Origin: Bacillota bacterium
GTDB lineage: Bacteria > Bacillota > Bacilli > Paenibacillales > UBA4045
Length of the DNA: 64,000 bases
Assembly (NCBI GenBank): GCA_023441055.1
Contig: JAEZQY010000029.1
Span: forward strand, 293,219-357,218
Direction: 5' to 3'
Shown here: piece after piece, positions 1-8,134 of the stretch
How the letters are laid out: each line of letters opens with the position of its first letter
How positions within the stretch are numbered: the first letter of the stretch is position 1
The notes under the pieces: model-generated
Told to the model about the DNA's origin: nothing
The model's input: the letters and a program-made list of their open reading frames with translations, nothing else
Databases searched by the model: none
Translations under genes and position numbers: made by a program

Positions 1-1536
1 ATACTTAATCGCATTCGACACCAGATTATCCAGCACCTGGTCAATCTGATCCGCATCAATGAATACTTGCCCCAGACCAATCTGCGAATGCACCCTGATC
101 TTCATCGACTTCTGCTGCAGCTGGAAGGCGAATCGATCCGCCACCTCGTCTAGCAGCTCATACACATCTGTCCATTGCTTCGCTAGATTGGACGTCTTCG
201 AATCCAGCTTAGACAGATGCAGCAGATCCCCGACCAGACGAATCATCCGTTCGGTCTCCCCGCGCACGACACTGATGAACTTATGCGACAGACTCGGGTC
301 ATCGAGCGCCCCGTCATCGAGCGCCTCCATATAGCTCTTGATCGTCGTCAGCGGTGTTCGCAGCTCATGCGAGACGTTCGCCACGAACTCGCGCCTCGCC
401 TGCTCCAGCTTCTCCTGCTCGGTCACATCGCGCAGCACGACTACCGTGCCGCCGATGCTGCCGCTGCGATGAATCGGCGTGAAGCTCATCCATACGCGAA
501 TCGGCTCCGATTCCGGCGAATGCGCAAGCTCCAGCATCGTCGTCTGCTCCTCCCCGTTCAGATACGGATTAAGCAGCTCACTAGGCATACCCAGCACCGT
601 CGATAGATCCCGATTCTCCATAATCGTCTGACTGCCCAGCTGCAGCAGCTCACGCGCGCGCACATTCATCACGATCACCTTGCCGGTATCGTCAGTCGCC
701 ACAACGCCATCGCTCATATTAATTAATATAGAGCTCAGCTTCTCCTTCTCTTCCTCATTCTGCGCCAACGCTTCCTTCAGCCGATTCGTCATGTCATTGA
801 ACGTATGGCCCAGCTGTCCGATCTCATCCTCGCCGAGCACCTTCACCTGCTGATCGAAGTCGCCGCTCGCCATCGCGTTCGCCTGCTTCGTAATCTCCTT
901 AATCGGACTCGTGATCGTATGCGCCAGCACAATCCCCAACAGCGCCGTCAGCGCTAGCGCGATAAGCGTCCCCGAGAACAGAATCTGATTGATATCCTTG
1001 ATATTCTCATACATATCCTCCATCGAGGCGACCATATAGACCGCGCCGAGCACCTTATCCTGCCCCGTCACCGGCATCGCGATAATCTTATAACGCGCCC
1101 CGAACTCATCGACAACCGTATCTGAATCATATTGAATGCCTTGCAGCGCCCGGCTAACCTCGATCTCCGTATTCCGCTTGCCGACAATCGATTGATTCTT
1201 CACCGACGTCGTAGAGAGAATTCGCCCGCCGCTGTCGATAATCTGGATCTCCGCGCGGCTGATCGTATTGAGATTCTTCACCATCGAATCGAGCTCGCCG
1301 ATCATCCGCTCCGATTCCCCATTATCTCCAGCCTGAACAGACGACAGATACGGCTCCACGAAGGTCGTCAGCAGGAACACCTGTTTACGCATCGAATCCG
1401 ATGCGCTGTTCATGAAGGAGCTCTCCAGCGTCCGTACAAAATAAACCCCAATCACCTGCACGGCGACCAGAATCAGAAGTACGTATATAATGACCAAGCG
1501 TACTTGGATCGTTTGAAAGAAACGAATTTCTTTCAT
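1..1536 (-). CDS. walK: Sensor histidine kinase WalK (partial, C-terminus outside window)
   Basis: Membrane kinase of the essential WalRK system that controls cell-wall hydrolase genes in low-GC Gram-positives. The 512 visible residues show TM1 at about residues 13-34, an extracytoplasmic sensor loop, TM2 at about 185-205, a HAMP linker (SPIKEITKQ), a PAS domain, and the HisKA H-box NVSHELRTPLTT with the phosphoacceptor His. The last visible residues, DNLVSNAIKY, are the N-box of the ATPase domain, so roughly 100 residues run off the window edge. The ATG at 1536 follows a GGGGGG ribosome site and lies 5 bases after the walR stop, so the pair is one operon. Family assignment rests on the domain order and on walR next to it; the cut end is due to the window, not a mutation. 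Confidence 0.95.
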   Translation of the reverse strand, partial: MKEIRFFQTIQVRLVIIYVLLILVAVQVIGVYFVRTLESSFMNSASDSMRKQVFLLTTFVEPYLSSVQAGDNGESERMIGELDSMVKNLNTISRAEIQIIDSGGRILSTTSVKNQSIVGKRNTEIEVSRALQGIQYDSDTVVDEFGARYKIIAMPVTGQDKVLGAVYMVASMEDMYENIKDINQILFSGTLIALALTALLGIVLAHTITSPIKEITKQANAMASGDFDQQVKVLGEDEIGQLGHTFNDMTNRLKEALAQNEEEKEKLSSILINMSDGVVATDDTGKVIVMNVRARELLQLGSQTIMENRDLSTVLGMPSELLNPYLNGEEQTTMLELAHSPESEPIRVWMSFTPIHRSGSIGGTVVVLRDVTEQEKLEQARREFVANVSHELRTPLTTIKSYMEALDDGALDDPSLSHKFISVVRGETERMIRLVGDLLHLSKLDSKTSNLAKQWTDVYELLDEVADRFAFQLQQKSMKIRVHSQIGLGQVFIDADQIDQVLDNLVSNAIKY

Positions 1537-1541
1537 CCGAA

Positions 1542-2255
1542 TTATCCCCCCGCTCTAGGATTGCGCATCAAGTAGCCCAGACCTCGCCGGGTAATAATAT
1601 ACTCCGGATGACTCGGATCATCCTCCAGCTTCTCCCGAAGTCTCCGGATCGTCACATCCACCGTCCGCATATCGCCGAGATATTCGAAGCCCCAGACTGC
1701 CTGCAGCAGATGCTCCCGCGTCATCACCTTCCCGCAATTCTTACCCATATAATAGACCAGCTCGAACTCCCTATGTGTCAGGTCCAGCGGAACCCCGTTC
1801 TTATAGACCACATACATCTCATTGTCTACAGACAGCTCATGAATACGCAGCGTCTGACTGCTATTCGCTTCTACAGAAGGCGCCGATGCCTTAATCTGTC
1901 TGCGCAGATGCGCCTTCACCCGCGCCAGAATCTCGCGCGTGCTGAACGGCTTCGTCACATAATCATCCGCGCCCATCTCCAGACCGAGCACCTTATCGAT
2001 CTCCGAGTCCTTGGCCGTGAGCATAATAATCGGTGTATCCAGCTTGCTTCGTACTTCCCTACACACATCAAGACCGTCCTTGAGCGGCAGCATCAGGTCC
2101 AGCAGAATCAAATCCGGTTCCTCAGCGAAGGCCAGCTGCACCGCTTCCTCGCCATCGAGCGCGCAGATCACCTGATACCCTTCCTTCTCCAGATTGAACT
2201 TCAGAATATCTGCAATCGGCTGCTCATCATCCACTACTAATATCTTCGCCGCCAT
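1542..2255 (-). CDS. walR: Response regulator WalR (OmpR family)
   Basis: DNA-binding partner of WalK. The 237-residue protein has a receiver domain (MAAKILVVDDEQPIADIL, acidic pocket DDE, phospho-Asp in LILLDLMLP, Thr and Lys in MLTAKD and TKPF) and a C-terminal winged helix (YELVYYMG-type core, RTVDVTIRRLREKLE, RRGLGYL). A longer open frame extends upstream to 2357, but the ATG at 2255 has a GGAAGG/GAGGG ribosome site and gives the length usual for WalR. The upstream region holds the terminator of the M23 gene, so walRK probably has its own promoter in 2256-2316; I could not define one with confidence. Confidence 0.96.
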   Translation of the reverse strand: MAAKILVVDDEQPIADILKFNLEKEGYQVICALDGEEAVQLAFAEEPDLILLDLMLPLKDGLDVCREVRSKLDTPIIMLTAKDSEIDKVLGLEMGADDYVTKPFSTREILARVKAHLRRQIKASAPSVEANSSQTLRIHELSVDNEMYVVYKNGVPLDLTHREFELVYYMGKNCGKVMTREHLLQAVWGFEYLGDMRTVDVTIRRLREKLEDDPSHPEYIITRRGLGYLMRNPRAGG

Positions 2256-2316
2256 ACTTGACCCTCGCCTTCCTATCCCTAGTCGATTACCGCATGCATG
2301 TCTCTCTATATTAACA

Positions 2317-2354
2317 TAAAAACCGGACGAAAGGCGCATGCCCTCCATCCGGTT
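2317..2354 (-). terminator. Rho-independent terminator after the M23 peptidase gene
   Basis: AACCGGA (2321-2327) pairs with TCCGGTT (2348-2354), and read on the - strand the stem runs directly into TTTTT. A GGC/GCC pair inside the loop can extend it. It separates the M23 gene from walR. Confidence 0.75.
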
Positions 2355-2372
2355 CATTCGGTTATCTTTGGT

Positions 2373-3917
2373 TTATTTGCTGCTCAGATACTTCGTCGGG
2401 TTCTTCGCTACGCCATCCACCAGAACCTCGAAGTGCAGATGCACCCCTGTCGAGCGTCCCGTGCTGCCCATGACCCCGATCTTGTCGCCCTTCTCCACGA
2501 TATCGCCTTCGGAGACGGAATACTTGCTCAGATGGCCGTATAAGGTCTTATAGCCATTCTTGTGATCGATAATAATCGTCTTGCCATAGCCGTTCTTCGT
2601 GCCGACAAACTCCACCTTGCCTGTATCCGAAGCCTTGATATTCCGGTTCGAGGATGCCAGGTCAATCCCCTTATGGGTCGTCCCCCAGCGTGATCCGAAG
2701 CTGCTCGTCAGCTTCGCGCCGGATACTGGCCATGCGAACTTGCCCGTACCCTCGCCCAGCAGACGCAGCGTGCCCTTCGCGACCACTGCGGTTACCGGCT
2801 CTACCAATACTTCCTCACTGAGCAGATTCTCGCTTATGAGATTTCCATTAATCGATGTCAGCTCATAGACGACCTTCTTCAGACCTTCCTTACCTGGTTT
2901 GATGACCCGAGTTCGACCTAGACGCAGCGTATCATCCGTCTCATAGATCGTGTCATAATAAATTTCCTCTTCATCGACCGCGATCTCTACCGTGCGGACG
3001 CCAAGCGTAGGTTCGAAGCCCTTCACGATCAGCTCGTCTCCGACGCGAATCATATCATCGACAATCCAATTGTTGAGCATTCGAATCTCATCGGATGTTG
3101 TATTGAACTTCTCGGCAATACAGCCTACACAATCACCAGGCTCCACCACATAGATCTGGGGCGGCTGGCCCATCGATTCGAGCACAGCTAACACGCCGGT
3201 TGGCTCTTCGAGCTCATACTCAGACTCGATGACAACCTGCTCCATCTCAACCTCTTGTGTGAAATCAACAGATACTAGAATCTTATCTCCGACAGGTGCG
3301 AGCACTTCCTCGGCATCCGCGGATAACACATCGACTCTAGACACTTCCTTGATGTTATCAACATTGGCATACTTGTTCTTGAACTCTTCGAGTACAGCCT
3401 CCGCCTCTTCCGCATTCTTGAGTATAGCGATCTCCTTGCCATCAACCAACAGCTTGATGCCAGTCGGCTGAGCGGTGACAATCGACTTCACCCCGAATAC
3501 GGCGGCTTCATCGTTCGTTACCCCCTTGTAAACCCTTTCACTGCTGTAAGTAACCTCAGGTTCATCCACGATCATATGTATGTCTGGATTTTCCATGACG
3601 ATCTCTTGCTCGCGTTCTGTGATAGCTTGTTCAATTATTGCTGGGTTGCTCACCACACCGATTTCCTGACCATCCACATATACATGGAAGATCTCCACGG
3701 TATGCTTCTCTATATATTGGTTCCCTCCGGCCGAAATTCCGATCAATAAGGCCACTGCGCCTGCCGTCTTCAAGATGGCCAGCTTATGGTCCACTACTCC
3801 TCGTTCTAGCCGCGATAGTATCTCTTTGTAATCACGCGGTTGTTTGACTTTAGCAGTCAAGTTGGCAAGACCTTCCCGCACGATGCGGCTCCAGTCTCTC
3901 TTCCTGAAAACTGACAT
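2373..3917 (-). CDS. LysM-G5-M23 metallopeptidase, cell-wall hydrolase
   Basis: A 514-residue membrane-anchored peptidoglycan peptidase. A cytoplasmic N-terminus is followed by one TM segment at about residues 46-66, a long extracytoplasmic region with repeated beta-rich segments, a LysM domain (about 254-300, VVEPGDCVGCIAEKFN), a G5 domain (about 303-385) and a C-terminal M23 (LytM/gp13) domain. The zinc ligands of the family are visible: HKGIDLA, and HLHFEV near the end. M23 enzymes cut peptide cross-bridges of peptidoglycan; LysM and G5 bind glycan. It lies directly upstream of walR, whose regulon in relatives is rich in such hydrolases, so WalRK control is plausible but inferred. An unusual CVGC pair sits inside the LysM domain. 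The ATG at 3917 follows GGAGACGAT. Confidence 0.9.
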   Translation of the reverse strand: MSVFRKRDWSRIVREGLANLTAKVKQPRDYKEILSRLERGVVDHKLAILKTAGAVALLIGISAGGNQYIEKHTVEIFHVYVDGQEIGVVSNPAIIEQAITEREQEIVMENPDIHMIVDEPEVTYSSERVYKGVTNDEAAVFGVKSIVTAQPTGIKLLVDGKEIAILKNAEEAEAVLEEFKNKYANVDNIKEVSRVDVLSADAEEVLAPVGDKILVSVDFTQEVEMEQVVIESEYELEEPTGVLAVLESMGQPPQIYVVEPGDCVGCIAEKFNTTSDEIRMLNNWIVDDMIRVGDELIVKGFEPTLGVRTVEIAVDEEEIYYDTIYETDDTLRLGRTRVIKPGKEGLKKVVYELTSINGNLISENLLSEEVLVEPVTAVVAKGTLRLLGEGTGKFAWPVSGAKLTSSFGSRWGTTHKGIDLASSNRNIKASDTGKVEFVGTKNGYGKTIIIDHKNGYKTLYGHLSKYSVSEGDIVEKGDKIGVMGSTGRSTGVHLHFEVLVDGVAKNPTKYLSSK

Positions 3918-3957
3918 AATCGTCTCCTTTGTTCCCGCTTTGAAGTTGTAAAAAGAA

Positions 3958-3993
3958 CGCAGCAGCCATGTATTTCCTATTCAGATAGCTGCC
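3958..3993 (-). terminator. Possible terminator after the anchored unknown gene
   Basis: Read on the - strand, GGCAGC and GCTGC(TGCG) can form a 5-6 bp stem around a long loop, followed by TTCTTTTT. The stem is short, so this is tentative. The rest of 3918-4053 holds a 15-bp palindrome TATATCAATGATATA at about 4029-4043 and no gene. Confidence 0.35.
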
Positions 3994-4053
3994 GAATAAT
4001 TAATACTTTATCACAGTGTGGACGGCTATATCAATGATATATATTACTTAACA

Positions 4054-4653
4054 TTAATATCTATTCAAGATCGACAATAATCTGTCAATATCGTCCTCCT
4101 CCAGATAGGCGTTAATTACCTCTTCAACCTGCGTCAGCTCCTCATCCGTAATGCCGTCCTCAAGCCATTCTGACAGTCTCTGCAGCTCAGCCTGGGGCAG
4201 CTTATTCATCATAATCGCGAAGATCGCCATCTTATCCTCATCGCTTAAATTTTTACGCTTCTCATTAAATTCATCCGCCGTAATCACAATCGAACCGCTC
4301 TGAATGGCATGACCGAACACGGGCGCCGCCTCGACATCATGGATCGGATCATCTGCTGCATCATCCCTATTCGACGGCATCTGTGTCAGGGGGTCAGATT
4401 GCGACTCCGATTGTGGCTGTGATTGCGGCTCTATCGTCGTCTCCTTCGGCTCCATTATCATTGGAGGCGCCTGCTGCGCAGAGGATAGCACATCCGAAAC
4501 CGACAGCGTTGGACGCTCGATATCCGATAGATGGAATCGATCCAGTACAACCCCTACATATTGATCTACGATATATATGGTTGTCATAACAGACAGTGTA
4601 GACAGCAGAATCGCCGTTATCATCAGCTTGCTCAGATAGCCCAGCAGTTTCAT
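4054..4653 (-). CDS. Membrane-anchored protein of unknown function
   Basis: I do not recognise a family. The 199-residue product has one N-terminal TM segment (about residues 11-29, LMITAILLSTLSVMTTIYIV), a low-complexity Pro/Gln/Ser/Glu stretch (about 70-100) and an acidic helical C-terminal domain (about 125-199) that includes ADEFNEKRKNLSDEDKMAIF and ends in YLEEDDIDRLLSILNRY. The topology suggests a short cytoplasmic tail with the helical domain outside. The ATG at 4653 with GGAAGAGGTG upstream is preferred over the longer frame starting at 4704. It sits between purA, which has its own terminator, and the M23 gene. A structural or sporulation-related envelope role is only a guess. Confidence 0.7.
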   Translation of the reverse strand: MKLLGYLSKLMITAILLSTLSVMTTIYIVDQYVGVVLDRFHLSDIERPTLSVSDVLSSAQQAPPMIMEPKETTIEPQSQPQSESQSDPLTQMPSNRDDAADDPIHDVEAAPVFGHAIQSGSIVITADEFNEKRKNLSDEDKMAIFAIMMNKLPQAELQRLSEWLEDGITDEELTQVEEVINAYLEEDDIDRLLSILNRY

Positions 4654-4813
4654 TACGCTGCACCTCTTCCAATCCCTAGTCCCAGGGTAATGTCCGTTCC
4701 ACACACCCGCGCAGAACCCTTAGCCTAGTATTGACTAGTTAGAGGCACTTTCATACACCGTTCGATGCAGCATGACAGCATATTCGTTTCTTCTTGGGAG
4801 ATCCATGCACGCC

Positions 4814-4854
4814 AAAATAAATCAAGCCCCCCATCGCACGTAGCGAAGGAGGGC
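4814..4854 (-). terminator. Rho-independent terminator after purA
   Basis: On the - strand GCCCTCC-TTCGC...GCGATGGGGGGC folds into a strong stem (4825-4854) followed by TTGATTTATTTT. It ends the purA transcript 35 bases past the stop codon. Confidence 0.8.
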
Positions 4855-4888
4855 CCACAGTGGTATGCACGCAAGCAAATCCATATCA

Positions 4889-6172
4889 TTAATAGATCTT
4901 CACAACCTGATTCGTCTGTTCACGGTTGCGGCCGACCGAGAAGATCGCGATCGGTATGCCGGTTAGCTCAGCTACCCGCTCGATATAGCGGCGCGCATTC
5001 ACTGGCAGATCGTCCAGACTCTTCGCCTGTGTAATGTCCTCACTCCAGCCCGGCAGCTCCTCATACACCGCCTCGCATTCGTTCAGCACACTGAGGCTCG
5101 CCGGGTAGTAGTCGATCAGCTCACCCTTATACCTGTATGCCGTACAGATCTTAACGGTTTCCAGACCAGACAGCACGTCCGTGGAGTTGAGCGACATCCC
5201 CGTAATCCCGCTCACTCTGCGCGCATGACGGACAACCACGCTGTCGAACCAGCCGACGCGGCGCGGACGACCCGTTGTCGTGCCATACTCATGGCCCACC
5301 TCGCGTATGCGATCGCCAATCTCATCGTGCAGCTCTGTAGGGAACGGTCCGTCGCCGACACGGCTCGTATAAGCCTTGGCTACGCCAATAATTTGGTTAA
5401 TCCGCGTCGGTCCCACACCCGAGCCGATGCAGACTCCACCTGCTGACGGGTTCGACGAAGTAACGAATGGATATGTTCCATGGTCGATATCCAGCATCAC
5501 GCCCTGGGCTCCCTCGAACAACACCTTCTTGCCTTCATCGATCGCATTATTCAGTACGAAGGAGGTATCAATGACATACTTGCGAATACGCTCCGCGTAC
5601 GCCAGATACTCCGCTAGGATGGCATCCGCGTCCAGGCATGCCGCGCTGTAAATTTGTTCAATCATCTTATTCTTAGCGGCGACCAGCGGGCGAAGCTTCT
5701 GCTCGAATACCTTCGCATCCAGCAGATCCGCGATGCGAATCCCGTTACGAGCCGCCTTATCCATATAGCAAGGGCCGATTCCCTTCAGTGTCGTTCCAAT
5801 CTTATTCTCGCCCTTCTGCTCCTCCTCGAGTGCGTCCAAGAGCAGATGATAGGGCATAATTACATGAGCGCGATCGCTGATTCGTAAGTTATCTGTAGAG
5901 AAGCCATTCTCATGAATATAATCAATCTCATTGATCAGGGCTAGCGGATTAATAACCATGCCATTGCCAATTACACATAGCTTGTCGTCGTAGAAAATTC
6001 CGGATGGAATGAGATGGACCTTATACTTCTTATCATGAATGATGATCGTGTGCCCAGCATTATTACCGCCTTGATAGCGAGCCACCACATCGGCAGATTC
6101 GGCTAGGAAATCCGTGATCTTGCCCTTGCCCTCATCTCCCCATTGCGTACCTACTACAACTACGGTTGACAT
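4889..6172 (-). CDS. purA: Adenylosuccinate synthetase
   Basis: Joins IMP and aspartate using GTP to make adenylosuccinate, the first committed step to AMP, in the cytoplasm. The 427-residue protein begins MSTVVVVGTQWGDEGKGK, with catalytic Asp13 and His41 (GGNNAGHT) at the positions usual for the family; GTTTGRPRRVGWFD and the C-terminal SVGRNREQT base-binding segment are intact. The start at 6172 is chosen over in-frame ATGs at 6178 and 6187 because GGGGG lies 8 bases before it. The gene is single, with hairpins in its leader and a terminator on each side, so it is probably transcribed alone. Its place between dnaB and the walRK region is the usual Bacillales order. Confidence 0.97.
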   Translation of the reverse strand: MSTVVVVGTQWGDEGKGKITDFLAESADVVARYQGGNNAGHTIIIHDKKYKVHLIPSGIFYDDKLCVIGNGMVINPLALINEIDYIHENGFSTDNLRISDRAHVIMPYHLLLDALEEEQKGENKIGTTLKGIGPCYMDKAARNGIRIADLLDAKVFEQKLRPLVAAKNKMIEQIYSAACLDADAILAEYLAYAERIRKYVIDTSFVLNNAIDEGKKVLFEGAQGVMLDIDHGTYPFVTSSNPSAGGVCIGSGVGPTRINQIIGVAKAYTSRVGDGPFPTELHDEIGDRIREVGHEYGTTTGRPRRVGWFDSVVVRHARRVSGITGMSLNSTDVLSGLETVKICTAYRYKGELIDYYPASLSVLNECEAVYEELPGWSEDITQAKSLDDLPVNARRYIERVAELTGIPIAIFSVGRNREQTNQVVKIY

Positions 6173-6188
6173 ACGCATAACCCCCATC

Positions 6189-6241
6189 GTGGTGTATCTC
6201 GACTACACCACAAGTTTAGCCGCTTTCAGTAGAAGCGGCTA
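6189..6241 (-). promoter_or_regulatory. Two hairpins in the purA 5' leader
   Basis: GTGGTGTA/TACACCAC (6189-6196 with 6204-6211) and TAGCCGCTT/AAGCGGCTA (6217-6225 with 6233-6241) are two perfect inverted repeats with 7-base loops lying in tandem just upstream of the purA ribosome site. Neither is followed by a U-run, so they are not ordinary terminators. A role in purA leader control or mRNA stability is inference; no known riboswitch consensus was recognised. Confidence 0.45.
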
Positions 6242-6274
6242 TATAAGTGTAGCAACCAGGCCTTTGAATGTCAA

Positions 6275-6314
6275 TAAAAACGAACGATCCCTGGAATATT
6301 CCTGAGATCGTTCG
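6275..6314 (-). terminator. Rho-independent terminator after dnaB
   Basis: CGAACGATC (6281-6289) pairs with GATCGTTCG (6306-6314), and on the - strand the stem is followed by TTTTTATTG. The loop carries a second palindrome around GGAATATTCC. Confidence 0.85.
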
Positions 6315-6328
6315 GATTCTAATGCATT

Positions 6329-7687
6329 CTATCCGACGCCAGCCTCTGCGCCCCCATGGTTCAGGCTGACGAATTTATTGAAGTTCTTCATAAAGGCCAA
6401 TTCCACCGTGCCCACCGGACCATTCCGCTGCTTGGCGATAATAATCTCGATAATATTCTTCTTCTCGGATTCCTTATCATAATAGTCGTCTCGATAGAGG
6501 AAGGCCACAATATCGGCATCCTGCTCGATCGAACCCGACTCTCTGAGGTCTGACATCATCGGCCGCTTATCCTGACGCTGCTCGACACCACGGCTTAGCT
6601 GAGACAGCGCAATAACAGGAACCTCGAGCTCTCTGGCAATCTGCTTCAGTGTACGCGAGATCTCCGACACCTCTTGCTGTCGATTATCACTGCCCTTACG
6701 GCCGTGAATCAGCTGCAGATAATCGATCAGAATCATGCCCAGCCCGCGTTCCTTCTTGAGCCGGCGGCACTTCGCCCGAATGTCCGCGACTGTCAGAGCC
6801 GGCGAATCGTCAATATAGATATTCGCCTCCGACAGCGAACCGATGGCCATCGTCAGCTTCTCCCAGTCATCGCCCTCCAGATAGCCAGTCCGCATCCGGC
6901 CCGCATCGACATTCGCCTCTGCGCAGATCATCCGCTGCACGAGCTGCGCAGCCGACATCTCCAGACTGAAGATGGCTACGGTCTCTCTGGCCCTTACCCC
7001 GACATTCTGCGCGATATTCAGCGCGAATGCGGTCTTCCCAACCGATGGACGCGCCGCGACGATAATGAGATCGGAGCGCTGGAAGCCGGACGTCATCTTA
7101 TCCAGATCCGGGAACCCCGATGGAATTCCGGTCGTACCGCCTTTATGGTGGAACAGATGCTCCACCCGCTCGAACACCTCCATCAGCACATCCCTGATGG
7201 CGATGAAGCCTTCACCGCGGCGCCCGGACAGCTCCAGAATGCGACGCTCAGCGTCGCTGATCAGCTCTCCGACATCGTCGGTGCTCGTGTACCCATCGCT
7301 GGCGATCTGCGTCGCTGCGCGAATCAGCTTGCGCAGCATCGCCTTCTCCTCGATGATCTGCGCATAGTAGCCGACATTCGCAGCTGTCGGTACCGCGTTG
7401 GCGAGCTCGGTCAGATAGCCGATCCCGCCTACCTCCTCCAGTAGGCCGACATTGGCCAGCTTCGTAGACAGGGTGATCAGATCGACCGGCTCACCCGCTT
7501 CACCCAGCCCGAGCATCGCTTCGAAGATATGCTGATGCGCTGCTCGGTACAAGTCCTCAGGCACCAGCCGCTCGCTAGCGACAATCAGCGCCTCGCCCTC
7601 GAGCAAGATTGCGCCGAGTACCGCCTGCTCCGCCTCCAGATTCTGCGGTGCAACACGGTCGACGAACATGCCTCTATCCATGCTCAT
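6329..7687 (-). CDS. dnaB: Replicative DNA helicase (DnaB type; dnaC of B. subtilis)
   Basis: Hexameric helicase that unwinds DNA at the replication fork. The 452 residues comprise the N-terminal primase-interacting helical domain (about 10-110), a linker and the RecA-like ATPase core. Walker A is ARPSVGKTA (about 207-215), Walker B is GMILIDYLQL, and DLRESGSIEQDAD plus the arginine-finger region are present. Length is normal for the family. The ATG at 7687 has GGAGG 8 bases before it and begins 3 bases after the rplI stop, so it is the last gene of a yybS-gdpP-rplI-dnaB group, a conserved Bacillales order. Confidence 0.97.
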   Translation of the reverse strand: MSMDRGMFVDRVAPQNLEAEQAVLGAILLEGEALIVASERLVPEDLYRAAHQHIFEAMLGLGEAGEPVDLITLSTKLANVGLLEEVGGIGYLTELANAVPTAANVGYYAQIIEEKAMLRKLIRAATQIASDGYTSTDDVGELISDAERRILELSGRRGEGFIAIRDVLMEVFERVEHLFHHKGGTTGIPSGFPDLDKMTSGFQRSDLIIVAARPSVGKTAFALNIAQNVGVRARETVAIFSLEMSAAQLVQRMICAEANVDAGRMRTGYLEGDDWEKLTMAIGSLSEANIYIDDSPALTVADIRAKCRRLKKERGLGMILIDYLQLIHGRKGSDNRQQEVSEISRTLKQIARELEVPVIALSQLSRGVEQRQDKRPMMSDLRESGSIEQDADIVAFLYRDDYYDKESEKKNIIEIIIAKQRNGPVGTVELAFMKNFNKFVSLNHGGAEAGVG

Positions 7688-7690
7688 TGC

Positions 7691-8134
7691 TTATTCCTCC
7701 GCGACTTGAACCTTCAACGTCGCCTTCACAGCCGGATGCAGCTTAACCTCGACCTGCGTCACGCCCAGCGTCTTGATCGGATCATCCAATTGGATCTTGC
7801 GCTTATCAATATCATAGCCCTGCTTCTTCAATTCATCGGCGATATGCTTAGTCGTGATCGATCCGAACACGCGCCCGCCCTCACCAGCCTTCGTCTTCAG
7901 CTCGAGCGTGATCGCTTCCAGCTGCTTGGCCAGCCCCTGTGCATCGATCTTCTCCTGCTCCTTCTGTTTAGCTGCGGCTACATTGATTTGCTCGAGCTGC
8001 TTAATATTCGAATCTGTCGCAGGCTTAGCTAATCCTTGCGCGAACAGGAAGTTCGTCGCGTATCCATCCGATACGTTCTTCACATCGCCCTTCTTGCCTT
8101 GTCCCTTAACATCCTTCAACAAGATAACCTTCAT
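7691..8134 (-). CDS. rplI: 50S ribosomal protein L9
   Basis: Binds 23S rRNA at the base of the L1 stalk. The 147 residues show the N-terminal rRNA-binding lobe (MKVILLKDVKGQGKKGDVKNV, then GYATNFL), the long connecting helix (about 40-75) and the C-terminal lobe (FGSITTKHIADEL). Length is typical. Its start codon overlaps the end of gdpP by 4 bases, consistent with translational coupling, and dnaB follows 3 bases after its stop. Confidence 0.97.
   Translation of the reverse strand: MKVILLKDVKGQGKKGDVKNVSDGYATNFLFAQGLAKPATDSNIKQLEQINVAAAKQKEQEKIDAQGLAKQLEAITLELKTKAGEGGRVFGSITTKHIADELKKQGYDIDKRKIQLDDPIKTLGVTQVEVKLHPAVKATLKVQVAEE

Noticed and set aside
1608..2240. 210-codon + strand open frame inside walR
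   Set aside because: Antisense to walR; composition is that of a shadow frame.
6674..7444. 256-codon + strand open frame inside dnaB
   Set aside because: It is antisense to the well-conserved helicase gene, has no family resemblance and no ribosome site, and results from GC bias in the codons of the real gene.
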